Below, piece by piece: positions 36,514-44,737 of a stretch of DNA of 64,000 nucleotides (positions within the stretch are counted from its first letter, which is position 1; each line of letters opens with the position of its first letter). This DNA is from Clostridium saccharobutylicum DSM 13864 (GTDB taxonomy: Bacteria; Bacillota; Clostridia; Clostridiales; Clostridiaceae). The stretch spans positions 2,573,416 through 2,637,415 of the forward strand of contig NC_022571.1 of NCBI RefSeq assembly GCF_000473995.1, written 5' to 3'. The notes below the pieces were generated by a model. That model was not told the DNA's origin. It ran no database searches and worked only from the letters and a program-made list of their open reading frames with translations. Made by a program: the position numbers and the translations under genes.

Positions 36514-38223
36514 CTAGCCTAAGTTATTTCTTGTAGCTGAATATTTGTTCATTCTTTTTACAACTGTATCCATAAAGTTATCAACATCGGCTGTTTTCTC
36601 CACCTTATCAACATGTATATTAACATCTGTTTTATTATTAATTGTACTTTTACTAGCATCAGTATTAACTATAGAACCATTATTTTTTAAGTCTGTAGCT
36701 GTTTGATAATTAACTTTGTTATCTTTTAGATTACCAGTAAACCAAGTTGATGTATCATTATTGGGGTGTATGTGTGGATTGGTAGCACTTGTATCACCTT
36801 TGCTGTCGCTAGAACCAAATCCAAATTTATTTTCTATCCAGTTCCATAAATCATTCAACCATTCTTTTATAGTTGTTGTTGAATCTTCCCACCATTGCTG
36901 CAAAAACGTTCCGACTAAAGGAATATTGCCTAAAAGCCAACTGATTCCTTGATGTAATAATCCATCTGATGATAGAATACTGCTTAAGCTTTCAAATAAT
37001 CCAATAGTTATTCCTATCCCTACCGCGACTGGTGCTAAAAAACCTACTATAGGTGCTAATATTGGCAACAACGTGCTTACTGCTCCAACTATACTAAATA
37101 TAGGTGAAACTAAAGAACTGATAACATTGAAAGCTAATAGTCCTGCTGTAAACTTCATCAAAGTTGATGCAACTTCGGGATGATCTGCTAAATAACCTAA
37201 ATCATTTGAAATAGCACTGCCTATATCAGATGCAGCCTTTGTAATTTTGTCAAAATTTGAACTTGTAGTAAATTGATTCATCTTAGTTATAAAGTTGGTC
37301 ATTCCTTTAATAAAGTTATCAAATAAAGAACCACTCTTAACTTTTCCGTCTTCGGATATTCCAACCAATTCAGCTAAAGACTTTTTTAGATTTCCTGTCA
37401 TTGTAGATAATTTTCCACTTGCTGTCTCGCCTAATTTATCTGTCATTCCTGTATAGTGTTTATCTTTCATAAAAGATGTGAAAGCACTCATCAAAGCATT
37501 TTTATCAGTTATTTGCCCCTGCTTGTTATCAAAAGTTTTCATTCCTTTGTCTTGTAAGTATTTATCTAAAGTTTCTCTTTTTATACCGAAACTTGTCATA
37601 CGTTCCCATTGACCATTCATCATATCTCCCATTGCTTCAACTGCAGTATCCATGTTTTGTCCCATAGATTTAAACGTTGCACCTAAATCTGACATCATAG
37701 TCATCATTTTTTCATCATCAGGCAAATCATAAGCTTTTAATTTAACAAGTGAACCTACTGTTTCTTTTTCTTCCCAAGGTGTTTTATTGGCAAAGTCTGT
37801 AGCCATTTTGAATTTTTCTCCACCTTTTGCCTCACTATTATATAAAGCATCAAGTGTCATTCTTGCATCTTGCAACTCCATAGCTGTTTTAAATCCAGTT
37901 TTTAAACCTTTTACAGTTCCTGCAACTGATATAAATCCCGCTGTTAATTTAGTAATGAGTCCTGTAGTACTATTAGAAAAAGTACTAACACTACTATTAA
38001 TATCTTTAAAAGCACTAACGCCTTTTTCTTTTATACTTTTAAAGGCATCAGTCCACTTATTGCCAGTATTAGAACCCGAGTTTTGAATATCATTTGAACT
38101 TCGATTCAAACTATTTATAAAGCTTGTAAATTGTAAAGAAGTTGAAGCTAAACCACTACTAAATTTTTGGAATACGCTAGTAAAACCATCAGAAATAGAT
38201 AACGTACTTCCGAATAAACTCAT
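36514..38223 (-). CDS. Tail tape measure protein
   Basis: 569 residues. The N-terminus is helical (SGLASTSLQFTSFINSLNRS). A conserved segment follows (LDALYNSEAKGGEKF, FANKTPWEEKETVGSLVKLK). Around 340-430 is a hydrophobic region (ISSLVSPIFSIVGAVSTLLP) and then a polar tail. It sets tail length and lines the tube; 569 residues implies a fairly short tail. It starts with ATG 5 bases after the chaperone frameshift product ends. Confidence 0.88.
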   Translation of the reverse strand: MSLFGSTLSISDGFTSVFQKFSSGLASTSLQFTSFINSLNRSSNDIQNSGSNTGNKWTDAFKSIKEKGVSAFKDINSSVSTFSNSTTGLITKLTAGFISVAGTVKGLKTGFKTAMELQDARMTLDALYNSEAKGGEKFKMATDFANKTPWEEKETVGSLVKLKAYDLPDDEKMMTMMSDLGATFKSMGQNMDTAVEAMGDMMNGQWERMTSFGIKRETLDKYLQDKGMKTFDNKQGQITDKNALMSAFTSFMKDKHYTGMTDKLGETASGKLSTMTGNLKKSLAELVGISEDGKVKSGSLFDNFIKGMTNFITKMNQFTTSSNFDKITKAASDIGSAISNDLGYLADHPEVASTLMKFTAGLLAFNVISSLVSPIFSIVGAVSTLLPILAPIVGFLAPVAVGIGITIGLFESLSSILSSDGLLHQGISWLLGNIPLVGTFLQQWWEDSTTTIKEWLNDLWNWIENKFGFGSSDSKGDTSATNPHIHPNNDTSTWFTGNLKDNKVNYQTATDLKNNGSIVNTDASKSTINNKTDVNIHVDKVEKTADVDNFMDTVVKRMNKYSATRNNLG

Positions 38224-38227
38224 ATAA

Positions 38228-38418
38228 TCACCTCTTTTCTATAAAAGGATTTAAACTAACTTTTTCTTCAATATCTTCTTTTTTGTTTTGAAGCATACAT
38301 GCTACATATATTTTTTGCTCACAATAATCCAAGGAAAGCAATTCTTTCAAAGGATGACCCTTATCTAAATAATAAGAAATCATTCTGAAATCTTCGTCTC
38401 CTTGGATGATGAGTTTTT
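38228..38418 (-). CDS. Frameshift extension of the tail assembly chaperone
   Basis: In the -1 frame after the slippery site, the sequence stays open to 38228: IIQGDEDFRMISYYLDKGHP, then LKELLSLDYCEQKIYVACML and a charged end. It has no start codon of its own. The product fused to the upstream chaperone corresponds to the 'GT' form known from lambda gpG/gpGT, which recruits tail protein onto the tape measure. Confidence 0.75.
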
Positions 38419-38808
38419 TATCTTTTTAATTATTTCTTCATTCTTATCTGCTGAAATTCCACTTAAAATTGCAACTTTTTCTGAAATAGCTTTAACTTCT
38501 CTAGGCAAGAATATTTTTTCGACTATATCAGTCGAATTTATTTTACAGCCTAATTGTTTTTGAAATTCCTTATCTTTAAGTGGTATATTTGTAACCGCAT
38601 TTTGAACTATAGTTAATGTGATTTTATATTCATCCTTTGCGTTCATTTTAGTAATGTTTTGAATCTTATTAACACTCAATGATTTTATTTTTATTTCACC
38701 ATCGCCTAATACTTTTTCTAATCTACTTAAAGTTATAACATCTTCCTTTTCTGCTGTTCCTTCTTCTATAACCTTTTTATTTTCTAATAACATTTCTGCT
38801 GTAATCAT
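38380..38808 (-). CDS. Tail assembly chaperone (XkdN-like), zero-frame product
   Basis: 142 residues: EDVITLSRLEKVLGDGEIKI, VNKIQNITKMNAKDEYK, then GISADKNEEIIKKIKNS. Position between tail tube and tape measure is that of the chaperone. Near the end lies A-AAA-AAC (38413-38419) in the correct phase for -1 slippage, giving the extended form. Confidence 0.8.
   Translation of the reverse strand: MITAEMLLENKKVIEEGTAEKEDVITLSRLEKVLGDGEIKIKSLSVNKIQNITKMNAKDEYKITLTIVQNAVTNIPLKDKEFQKQLGCKINSTDIVEKIFLPREVKAISEKVAILSGISADKNEEIIKKIKNSSSKETKISE
38413..38419 (-). other. Programmed -1 frameshift site A AAA AAC
   Basis: Zero frame ATA AAA AAC; slipping one base back reads AAA AAA CTC and enters the open extension frame. 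This heptamer is one of the most efficient bacterial slippery sites. Confidence 0.75.
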
Positions 38809-38909
38809 TAATAATCATTCCTTTCATAATCAAAATAAAAAGACAAGCTCAAAAGCCTGTCCTACTCATTAGTTACATTTTGTGGATTATAACTAAATTC
38901 TATTGTATC

Positions 38910-39287
38910 CTAAGTTGCAGCCTTTGCTATATCTGCATTTATTGGACTATATTTTTTTACTTTGCAGTTTTCTATCATGACTCTTTCGCTTTCGACAATT
39001 TCATTTGTTAATTCTGAAATCAAGTCAAATTTATAAGCTTTTCCTGCTTTTAAGGAAGCATTTATATCTGGTCCAAATCCATCGACTGTTTTATGTAGCA
39101 CTAAAGTTCCAGTACCAGAAGCACCTATAGTAATTTCATCTTCTCCTAACTGTCCAGCAATAGGAACTTTTTCTGTTTGAAGTTCTGTATCTGTTTTGAC
39201 TGATTTAACTTCAGCCATTTTATCAGAGTTTACCCACAGCTCTAAATTCTTACCATTAAGAACTTGACTCGCATCAAACTTTTCCAT
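38910..39287 (-). CDS. Contractile tail tube protein (XkdM-like), probably with premature amber stop
   Basis: 125 residues: ASQVLNGKNLELWVNSDKMA, ELQTEKVPIAGQLGEDEI, GTGTLVLHKTV, then VMIENCKVKKYSPINADIAK. The family's tube fold is evident and follows the sheath gene. The frame stops at TAG (38910-38912) but continues open for 15 more codons (DTIEFSYNPQNVTNE) to a second TAG at 38862. Either a point mutation shortened the protein or rare readthrough makes a longer form. Confidence 0.82.
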   Translation of the reverse strand: MEKFDASQVLNGKNLELWVNSDKMAEVKSVKTDTELQTEKVPIAGQLGEDEITIGASGTGTLVLHKTVDGFGPDINASLKAGKAYKFDLISELTNEIVESERVMIENCKVKKYSPINADIAKAAT

Positions 39288-39306
39288 CTATTTTTCACCT
39301 TCTTTA

Positions 39307-40389
39307 TTAAAAATTTATCGCTAAATTTAATTTCTCCATGGCATCAAGTACACCAACAGTTTCTGTTGCAAATACTTCTTCATCTGTATCTAATGCATTT
39401 ATTTCCTCATCCTTTAGCCCCGATGTATCAATTGATTTATTTTTTTCTACATATTGAGCTATAGAATCAGTATCTAATAGGGCATTTCCTGCACTTATTG
39501 CTCCTTGCTTTATAAGTCCCCTTAAATAAGTGTTATAAGCTGAAATTAATAATTTTTTATTTGAATAAGAATTATCAACCTTTCCTTGATAAGTTGTCTT
39601 AAATGCTACCTTTTGGTCATCTCTCATCATATCTAAAATATCCATAACTCTTATCTTTTTCATAGAAGCTTTTTCATTTTCTCCAACAGTTGTTTTAGAA
39701 TTTACTGCTGTATAATACACAACAGCTTCTAAATCATTATCGTAATAAGCAAAGAATTTACCTGAATCTTTCAATACATCTAGATCTTCACCAACATCAT
39801 CAACCGACTCAACACCTTCTAATACTTTATTAGTCAGAGAACTTTCTAAACTACAGGTAGCAGCATCACATGCAACATCTACTGTGTATTCTAATCCTGT
39901 ATATACCGTTCCTGCTGACATGGCAACTTTCTTATTAATCCAATTTATAATTCCTTCATAATCTCCTACATAGTTATTTAAAACTGCTTTAACTAATATG
40001 TTGTTGTTTTTTCTTTGATCTTTGATGAAATTAGCAATTAACATTTTTTTATCATCACTATTAGCTGTAGGACATGCTAAATAGTTAAATTTAACATTAT
40101 TAAGCAATGTTAATGCTGTTTCAATTGTTTGAGGTGTATTAGCTGCGGAATTATAACAAACTACTCTTAATAACTTTACCCCATGACCACTAAAGCATCT
40201 AGTTATCATTGCTTTATTTGCGTCTGAGTAGTTATCATTAACTGCCTTAAGCCTTGAGTAAGTATGTAAGCCTACTACGTTAGGTTCATCTAATACAAGA
40301 CAAACTATACCTCTAGAACTTCTACTTTTTGCATTTTCTGCTAATGCCTTAAGGGTTATACTAACTCTTGTATCACTCAAATTATTCAC
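39307..40389 (-). CDS. Contractile tail sheath protein (XkdK-like)
   Basis: 360 residues. Motifs of the phage sheath family: VSITLKALAENAKSRSSRGI, VKLLRVVCYNSA, INWINKKVAMSAGTV, then VVYYTAVNSKTTV and DQKVAFKTTYQGKVDN near the C-terminus. It contracts around the tube. It starts 8 bases inside the end of the upstream gene, an overlap typical of this operon. This shows the phage is a myovirus type. Confidence 0.9.
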   Translation of the reverse strand: MNNLSDTRVSITLKALAENAKSRSSRGIVCLVLDEPNVVGLHTYSRLKAVNDNYSDANKAMITRCFSGHGVKLLRVVCYNSAANTPQTIETALTLLNNVKFNYLACPTANSDDKKMLIANFIKDQRKNNNILVKAVLNNYVGDYEGIINWINKKVAMSAGTVYTGLEYTVDVACDAATCSLESSLTNKVLEGVESVDDVGEDLDVLKDSGKFFAYYDNDLEAVVYYTAVNSKTTVGENEKASMKKIRVMDILDMMRDDQKVAFKTTYQGKVDNSYSNKKLLISAYNTYLRGLIKQGAISAGNALLDTDSIAQYVEKNKSIDTSGLKDEEINALDTDEEVFATETVGVLDAMEKLNLAINF

Positions 40390-40813
40390 TCTCCTTTATA
40401 TTTAAATTTAATATTTCCATTAATTTTGTATAAGAATCGTTAGGATTAATATTTTCATCTGCTTTATTATTTAAGTAATTTAAAGGTATTGTTAAAGTCA
40501 AAAAATCATCCTTTTTATTAAATGTTTTTGTTCCTAAAACTAGTTTCCTTTTACCAATTAATAAAGACAAATCGAATATTTTTTTCAATTTGTCTTTAAG
40601 AATCAATATATCTTCTTGTTTTACTATTGCATCTGTATAAGCTATGTCAATATTATCTGTTTCCTCTTGATACTCTCTAAATGAATTAGAACTCAAATTA
40701 CTCACAGTAATAAAAAAGGTAGGCTTAGTGATTTCTTCGCCTTGTTCTTCTTCATCTATTATAAGGTCATAAGTTGGAAAATTATCTTTTAGCAACTTAG
40801 TAACTGTATACAA
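40382..40813 (-). CDS. Tail completion / DUF6838-like protein
   Basis: 143 residues (YTVTKLLKDNFPTYDLIIDE, PTFFITVSNLSSNSFREYQE). Its position just before the sheath gene is that of the tail terminator/completion protein. The first possible start codon is a TTG at 40813 with no ribosome site close by. The upstream gene ends in GAGGAGG-TT-TAG, followed in frame by ATA and ATT codons, so the natural start may be a non-standard ATA/ATT 8-9 codons earlier. Confidence 0.65.
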   Translation of the reverse strand: MYTVTKLLKDNFPTYDLIIDEEEQGEEITKPTFFITVSNLSSNSFREYQEETDNIDIAYTDAIVKQEDILILKDKLKKIFDLSLLIGKRKLVLGTKTFNKKDDFLTLTIPLNYLNNKADENINPNDSYTKLMEILNLNIKESE

Positions 40814-40834
40814 TATGTCAATTAATTCAATTAT

Positions 40835-41230
40835 CTAAACCTCCTCCTCTATTCTTTTCTTTATATCCTCTATCATTTTAGGTTGTTGAAGCTGTACACT
40901 ATCTCTTATCATGTGCTTCCCTTGTATAAAGGGTTTAACTAGTCTCTTCTTTATAGCAGGAACATATTGTCCTACTTTTTGTTTGTGACCATCTTCAACC
41001 GCTTCAGAATATTCTAAAGCACTTCCTATATTGACCTTAAAAGTATCTCCATTCTTTTGAACTTCATCATGTGTCATTGAACGCCTTAAATTTCCTGTTT
41101 TAACTGGCGTTCTAGCCTGTGTTTCCCCTACACATTCAGTAGCATTAGTTTCCATTTCTTCAACTATAATATTATTTACTTGTTCAATTGCTTTTTGTGC
41201 TTCTTTTATCATTTCTTCAAAACTAAGCAT
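40835..41230 (-). CDS. HK97 gp10-like minor structural protein
   Basis: 131 residues. TPVKTGNLRRSMTHDE is the hallmark motif of the HK97-gp10/XkdI family, followed by GSALEYSEAVEDGHKQ and a KPFIQGKHMIRDSV end. Acts at the head-tail joint. It overlaps the upstream gene by 8 bases. Confidence 0.85.
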   Translation of the reverse strand: MLSFEEMIKEAQKAIEQVNNIIVEEMETNATECVGETQARTPVKTGNLRRSMTHDEVQKNGDTFKVNIGSALEYSEAVEDGHKQKVGQYVPAIKKRLVKPFIQGKHMIRDSVQLQQPKMIEDIKKRIEEEV

Positions 41231-41549
41231 TTATAACCACATCTTTTCTCTCTAAAAGCAATAATTCCATATAATCTTCACACCACGGAATTTTTTTGAC
41301 TTCATAGAATTTATCTTGATATTCAATAACTGAACTTTCAATAATATTCGGGTTATAATCTACAAAAGCTCTTTTAGTACATTCAATAGAATATCCATAC
41401 TCTTTTTCACATTTCTCCAAAGAATAAGGCTGAACATCACATAGAATTGCATCCTCTGTTAACGTCCAACCATTTCTTTTTATTCCATGGTCATCTTCAT
41501 ATGAAGAATAAGAACATAAACTTATTTCTTTATCGTAAAACCAACTCAT
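41223..41549 (-). CDS. Head closure protein (XkdH/DUF3599-like)
   Basis: 108 residues, beta-rich: EISLCSYSSYEDDHGIKR, EDAILCDVQPYSLEK, YQDKFYEVKKIPWCEDYMEL. The order connector, closure, gp10-like, completion, sheath is as in PBSX-like phages. Family name is by position and general look. Confidence 0.65.
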   Translation of the reverse strand: MSWFYDKEISLCSYSSYEDDHGIKRNGWTLTEDAILCDVQPYSLEKCEKEYGYSIECTKRAFVDYNPNIIESSVIEYQDKFYEVKKIPWCEDYMELLLLERKDVVINA

Positions 41550-41550
41550 A

Positions 41551-41823
41551 TTAATACATCCTCACATAAGGTAATCCAACTAACATTTTTACAGAATCAT
41601 CAATTATTGAATATGTATCTTTATAGGAAACACTTCTTGATCCTTGAGTCATAGAAGCTACATTTTTATCTACATTTAGAGATTTTTTAATGTTCTCAAT
41701 AACAAGCGGTATTGCTAAAGAATATAGTTTTCTAACTTCATTATCTGAATAGTTTTTATTTTTATATTCAATAATAGCCTTAATTGCGATTTGTTCATAT
41801 TGTTCATCAGTATAAGTAATCAA
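41551..41823 (-). CDS. Head-tail connector protein
   Basis: About 90 residues from a TTG at 41823 (AGGAG 8 bases upstream), all helical: ITYTDEQYEQIAIKAIIEYK, then SLAIPLVIENIKKSLN and VASMTQGSRSVSYKDT. This is the form of gp6/XkdG-adjacent connector proteins after the capsid gene. Confidence 0.7.
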   Translation of the reverse strand: MITYTDEQYEQIAIKAIIEYKNKNYSDNEVRKLYSLAIPLVIENIKKSLNVDKNVASMTQGSRSVSYKDTYSIIDDSVKMLVGLPYVRMY

Positions 41824-41862
41824 TCTAATCACTCCTAACAAAAATAGCCATAAACTATTTTA

Positions 41863-42894
41863 TTAACTTAGTGTAACAGTTCCTATTCCTAATTCTTCAC
41901 CATGTGGTAATGTTGGCAATGCTGTAGCAACCGCCTTAGTAAATTCACCTACTGGATCAATAGAAGTATAAGTTCCAACAAAAATTTTATTATCTAACAT
42001 TGAAGCTTCATCCATATTACCATCTCCAATAAGTTTTACTTCTTCAGCTGTTAAACCATAAATTGTTTCACCTAAAGCATCATCACCAAACATAGCAATT
42101 TTATTTTCTGGGAAGTACCTATTAGTTGTAAATCCTTTAGCCCCTTCCTTCTTATATTTACCTTCATAAACTACAAAGGCTGGTAATTCTAATTGTGCTA
42201 ATAATTCATTTAATGCTGCTAAAGTTACAATTTTATCTGAATTAACTCCATATATTGCTTTTCTTACAGAATCACATGAACAAATAGTCTTTACAATTTT
42301 TCTTGAAGTTAAAGCTCTTGTTGGTCTATATCCTGAAGTAGTTTCAATAGCATCAGCTAAAATTGCTAAATCATCTAAAGGTGTATCGGTAGTTGGTGTC
42401 TTCCAAGTGAATGATTTTTGATTGTTAGATGGAACTTTATAATCAATTGTTACCTTTATTCCATTTTCATTAATAGCAATCTTCCCACTAGAAAGTAATT
42501 CCATTCTCATCGCTTCAACTCTAACCTTTACTGAATCAGTCATTTTTTCAGCATCATTATAAATTTGAGATAAAACAAAAGCTAATTCAGCATTAGTTCT
42601 TGGATTTTGTATCTTTATAATTTCCTTTTCTGAAATCTTTATTTGTCTTTTAATAAGCGCTAAACTTGCAACACCTTTTTCTATAGCTTCTCTAGATGCT
42701 AATTGAGTTTTAGTATCATAAGCATGTACTTCTGCACTTACTGGAAGTCCTCCAGTTCCTAAAATCATATCAAATTCAATATCTTGAATTTTTCTTTCTG
42801 GAAATAAACTTTCTCCAAGCATTGGAGTAACTTGTCTTTCCTTAAAATAATTTATTAATTCCTCTGTATTAAAAACTTCTTCTATTCTTGGCAT
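41863..42894 (-). CDS. Major capsid protein (lambda gpE / HK97-fold type)
   Basis: 343 residues. Visible family blocks: TEELINYFKERQVTPMLGES, LFPERKIQDIEFDMI, SREAIEKGVASLALIKRQIK, GYRPTRALTSRKI, then FVVYEGKYKKEGAKGFTTNR and YFPENKIAMFGDDALGETIY. Matches major capsid protein E. Its presence means the element was once a head-bearing phage and not a tailocin. Confidence 0.88.
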   Translation of the reverse strand: MPRIEEVFNTEELINYFKERQVTPMLGESLFPERKIQDIEFDMILGTGGLPVSAEVHAYDTKTQLASREAIEKGVASLALIKRQIKISEKEIIKIQNPRTNAELAFVLSQIYNDAEKMTDSVKVRVEAMRMELLSSGKIAINENGIKVTIDYKVPSNNQKSFTWKTPTTDTPLDDLAILADAIETTSGYRPTRALTSRKIVKTICSCDSVRKAIYGVNSDKIVTLAALNELLAQLELPAFVVYEGKYKKEGAKGFTTNRYFPENKIAMFGDDALGETIYGLTAEEVKLIGDGNMDEASMLDNKIFVGTYTSIDPVGEFTKAVATALPTLPHGEELGIGTVTLS

Positions 42895-42910
42895 TACTTA
42901 ATCCTCCTCA

Positions 42911-43285
42911 TTATATAAATTTAATATTTGGTAATGCAATTTTAATTGTAGCTACTACTTTATCAGCAAAACCATCTAAAACTCTATCTGCTCTTAAATA
43001 ACCTTCTACAATTAAAGAACATGCTTCATCACCATTAGTGACATCTACTGTTTTATACAAAATTCCTATAGGTGCTGTTGAAAGTGTTTCTGAGCCTGTT
43101 GCACCAGTTTGTTTTACAACATTACCATCCTTATCAATTAGACTTCCTGATGTAACATATTTCTTTCCATGTTCATCAGCATCAGTAACATTTGCAGCTA
43201 AAACAGTTCCACTAAAAGTAACTAAATTTGCATTCCTATACAATATTTCCATATCATTGTCATAAGTTGTTCTTGTAAAATTCAT
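42911..43285 (-). CDS. Capsid decoration / head fibre-like protein, possibly truncated at its start
   Basis: 124 residues, beta-rich and Thr/Gly-rich (FSGTVLAANVTDADEHGKK, YVTSGSLIDKDGNV, STAPIGILYKTVDVTNGDEA). This is the normal small gene directly upstream of the E-type capsid gene. The ATG at 43285 has no ribosome site, and unrelated repressor sequence begins within about 25 bases, so the first few codons may have been altered by the deletion. Confidence 0.7.
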   Translation of the reverse strand: MNFTRTTYDNDMEILYRNANLVTFSGTVLAANVTDADEHGKKYVTSGSLIDKDGNVVKQTGATGSETLSTAPIGILYKTVDVTNGDEACSLIVEGYLRADRVLDGFADKVVATIKIALPNIKFI

Positions 43286-43312
43286 ATTAAAAGAGGTAAG
43301 CTTAAAAGCATT
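43286..43312. other. Deletion junction joining head genes to a truncated repressor
   Basis: Left of this point lies the 5' end of the decoration gene; right of it the frame enters the middle of an XRE domain. Terminase, portal, protease/scaffold, replication genes and the repressor start are all absent. No insertion sequence remains at the junction. Confidence 0.65.
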
Positions 43313-43585
43313 TCAATATCCTTTATATCTGATATTGAAAACAAAAGAAGAAAACCAAGTATGGATACATTAAAGCTATTGGCAAATGCTTTTAGCATTC
43401 CTGCAAGTGAGTTATTAGGCGAAGAGAATACATTTAATAACAATTTAGATTCATTCCCTACTGATGATGCATTTAATAATTTAGACGATGATATAAAAGA
43501 TATAATATTGAAAATTAATAAGCTTTCTAAAGAGAATAAACAAAAAGCTTTGAAAATGCTTGATATATTTTCCGAAGAAAAATAA
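43313..43585 (+). pseudogene. N-terminally truncated XRE-family phage repressor
   Basis: The frame begins without a start codon within the recognition helix: SISFISDIENKRRKPSMDTL, then KLLANAFSIPASELLGEEN and a helical C-terminus (DDIKDIILKINKLSKENKQK). About 25-30 N-terminal residues of the helix-turn-helix domain are missing. It lies directly before the integrase. An internal ATG at 43361 is available but would make only the tail half. Confidence 0.85.
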
Positions 43586-43603
43586 TTAGAAAGGATGATG
43601 AGT

Positions 43604-44677
43604 ATGGATTACAACATAACTTATAGGCAAAAAGATAAGGGATGGCAATTTATTATCAGTTATAAAATTAATGGGAAATGGAAGCAAAAATCCAAGCAAG
43701 GATTTAAAGCTAAAAAGGATGCTAAACCTGTAGCTGAAAAAATGGTTTTGGAATTAATCAAGGAATTCAAAACTGGTATGATCTCAGACCAAAGCTATAA
43801 CAATATTATTCTACAAGATTTAATGCATATCTATTTAGAACATATAGCTTTGTACAAAGAATACAATACTATCCAAGGTTACAAATATGCTTTTTCTAAA
43901 TTTTCTAATTTATATGAATTAAAAGTTAATGATATAAAAAAAGCTCACATACAAAAATGCGTAGACAGTATAATAAAAGAAGGATTATGTACCAAAACAA
44001 TATACACCTATACAAATAAAATGAAAATATTATTAGAATATTATAAAGAAAATTTCGATACTTTATATATAGTTTTTAATGATATTAAAATACCACGCGA
44101 CAAAAAAGATACTAATAAAAAAGCTTTAACAAAAAGTGAGTTTGATGAATTACTATTAAAACTTAAAGGGACAAAATATTATCTTGTTGCATTAATAGCT
44201 GGAACTTGTGGGTTAAGGTGCAGTGAAATCCTTGGGCTTACATGGAAAGATATTGATTTTGATAATTGTCTTCTAACAGTAAACAAACAATGGAAAATTG
44301 ATAAAAAGACAAGAAAAAGTACATTTGGTGAAGTTAAAGGTAAAAAATCTTATAGAAGCATACCTATTCCTCCTGTTACTATAAGTATTTTAAAGACTTA
44401 TAAGAAAAAGAATGTTATCGATACTAACCAAAGAATTGCTCCTTATAGTCATACTGAAATAAAAAAATATCTAAATCCAGTTTTAAAAAATATTTGTGGC
44501 ATATCTATCCATGAACTAAGACATACCTATGCGACGTTTTTAATCGCAAGCAATATTGATTTTAAGACTGCTGCAAAATTTTTAGGTCACGGTGTGCAAC
44601 AAACGATAAAAACATATAGTCACGTTACAGATGATATGATAAAAAAAGCAACTGATACTATATCAAAAATTTTTTAA
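43604..44677 (+). CDS. int: Tyrosine-recombinase integrase of the prophage
   Basis: 357 residues from the ATG at 43604 (AAAGG 9 bases upstream; the earlier ATG at 43595 is too close). N-terminal arm-binding domain (YNITYRQKDKGWQFIISYKI), core-binding SAM-like domain (LEHIALYKEYNTIQGYKYAF), catalytic domain with Arg in GLRCSEILGLTW, Lys about VKGKKSYRSIPI, HELRHTYATFL (His-x-x-Arg) and LGHGVQQTIKTYSHV (His, Tyr nucleophile). Intact. It lies 75 bases from the right attachment core, so it is the enzyme that integrated the element. Confidence 0.93.
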   Translation: MDYNITYRQKDKGWQFIISYKINGKWKQKSKQGFKAKKDAKPVAEKMVLELIKEFKTGMISDQSYNNIILQDLMHIYLEHIALYKEYNTIQGYKYAFSKFSNLYELKVNDIKKAHIQKCVDSIIKEGLCTKTIYTYTNKMKILLEYYKENFDTLYIVFNDIKIPRDKKDTNKKALTKSEFDELLLKLKGTKYYLVALIAGTCGLRCSEILGLTWKDIDFDNCLLTVNKQWKIDKKTRKSTFGEVKGKKSYRSIPIPPVTISILKTYKKKNVIDTNQRIAPYSHTEIKKYLNPVLKNICGISIHELRHTYATFLIASNIDFKTAAKFLGHGVQQTIKTYSHVTDDMIKKATDTISKIF

Positions 44678-44683
44678 AAAATT

Positions 44684-44706
44684 TTTTTGACGTAATTTTT
44701 GACGAA
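44684..44706. repeat. Putative integrase arm-type sites, right end
   Basis: TTTTTTTGACGTAATTTTTGACG: two copies of TTTTTGACG in direct orientation, matching those at the left end. They lie between the integrase stop and the core site. Confidence 0.45.
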
Positions 44707-44737
44707 AATCTAAAACCTATGTAAATAAGCCAAATAT

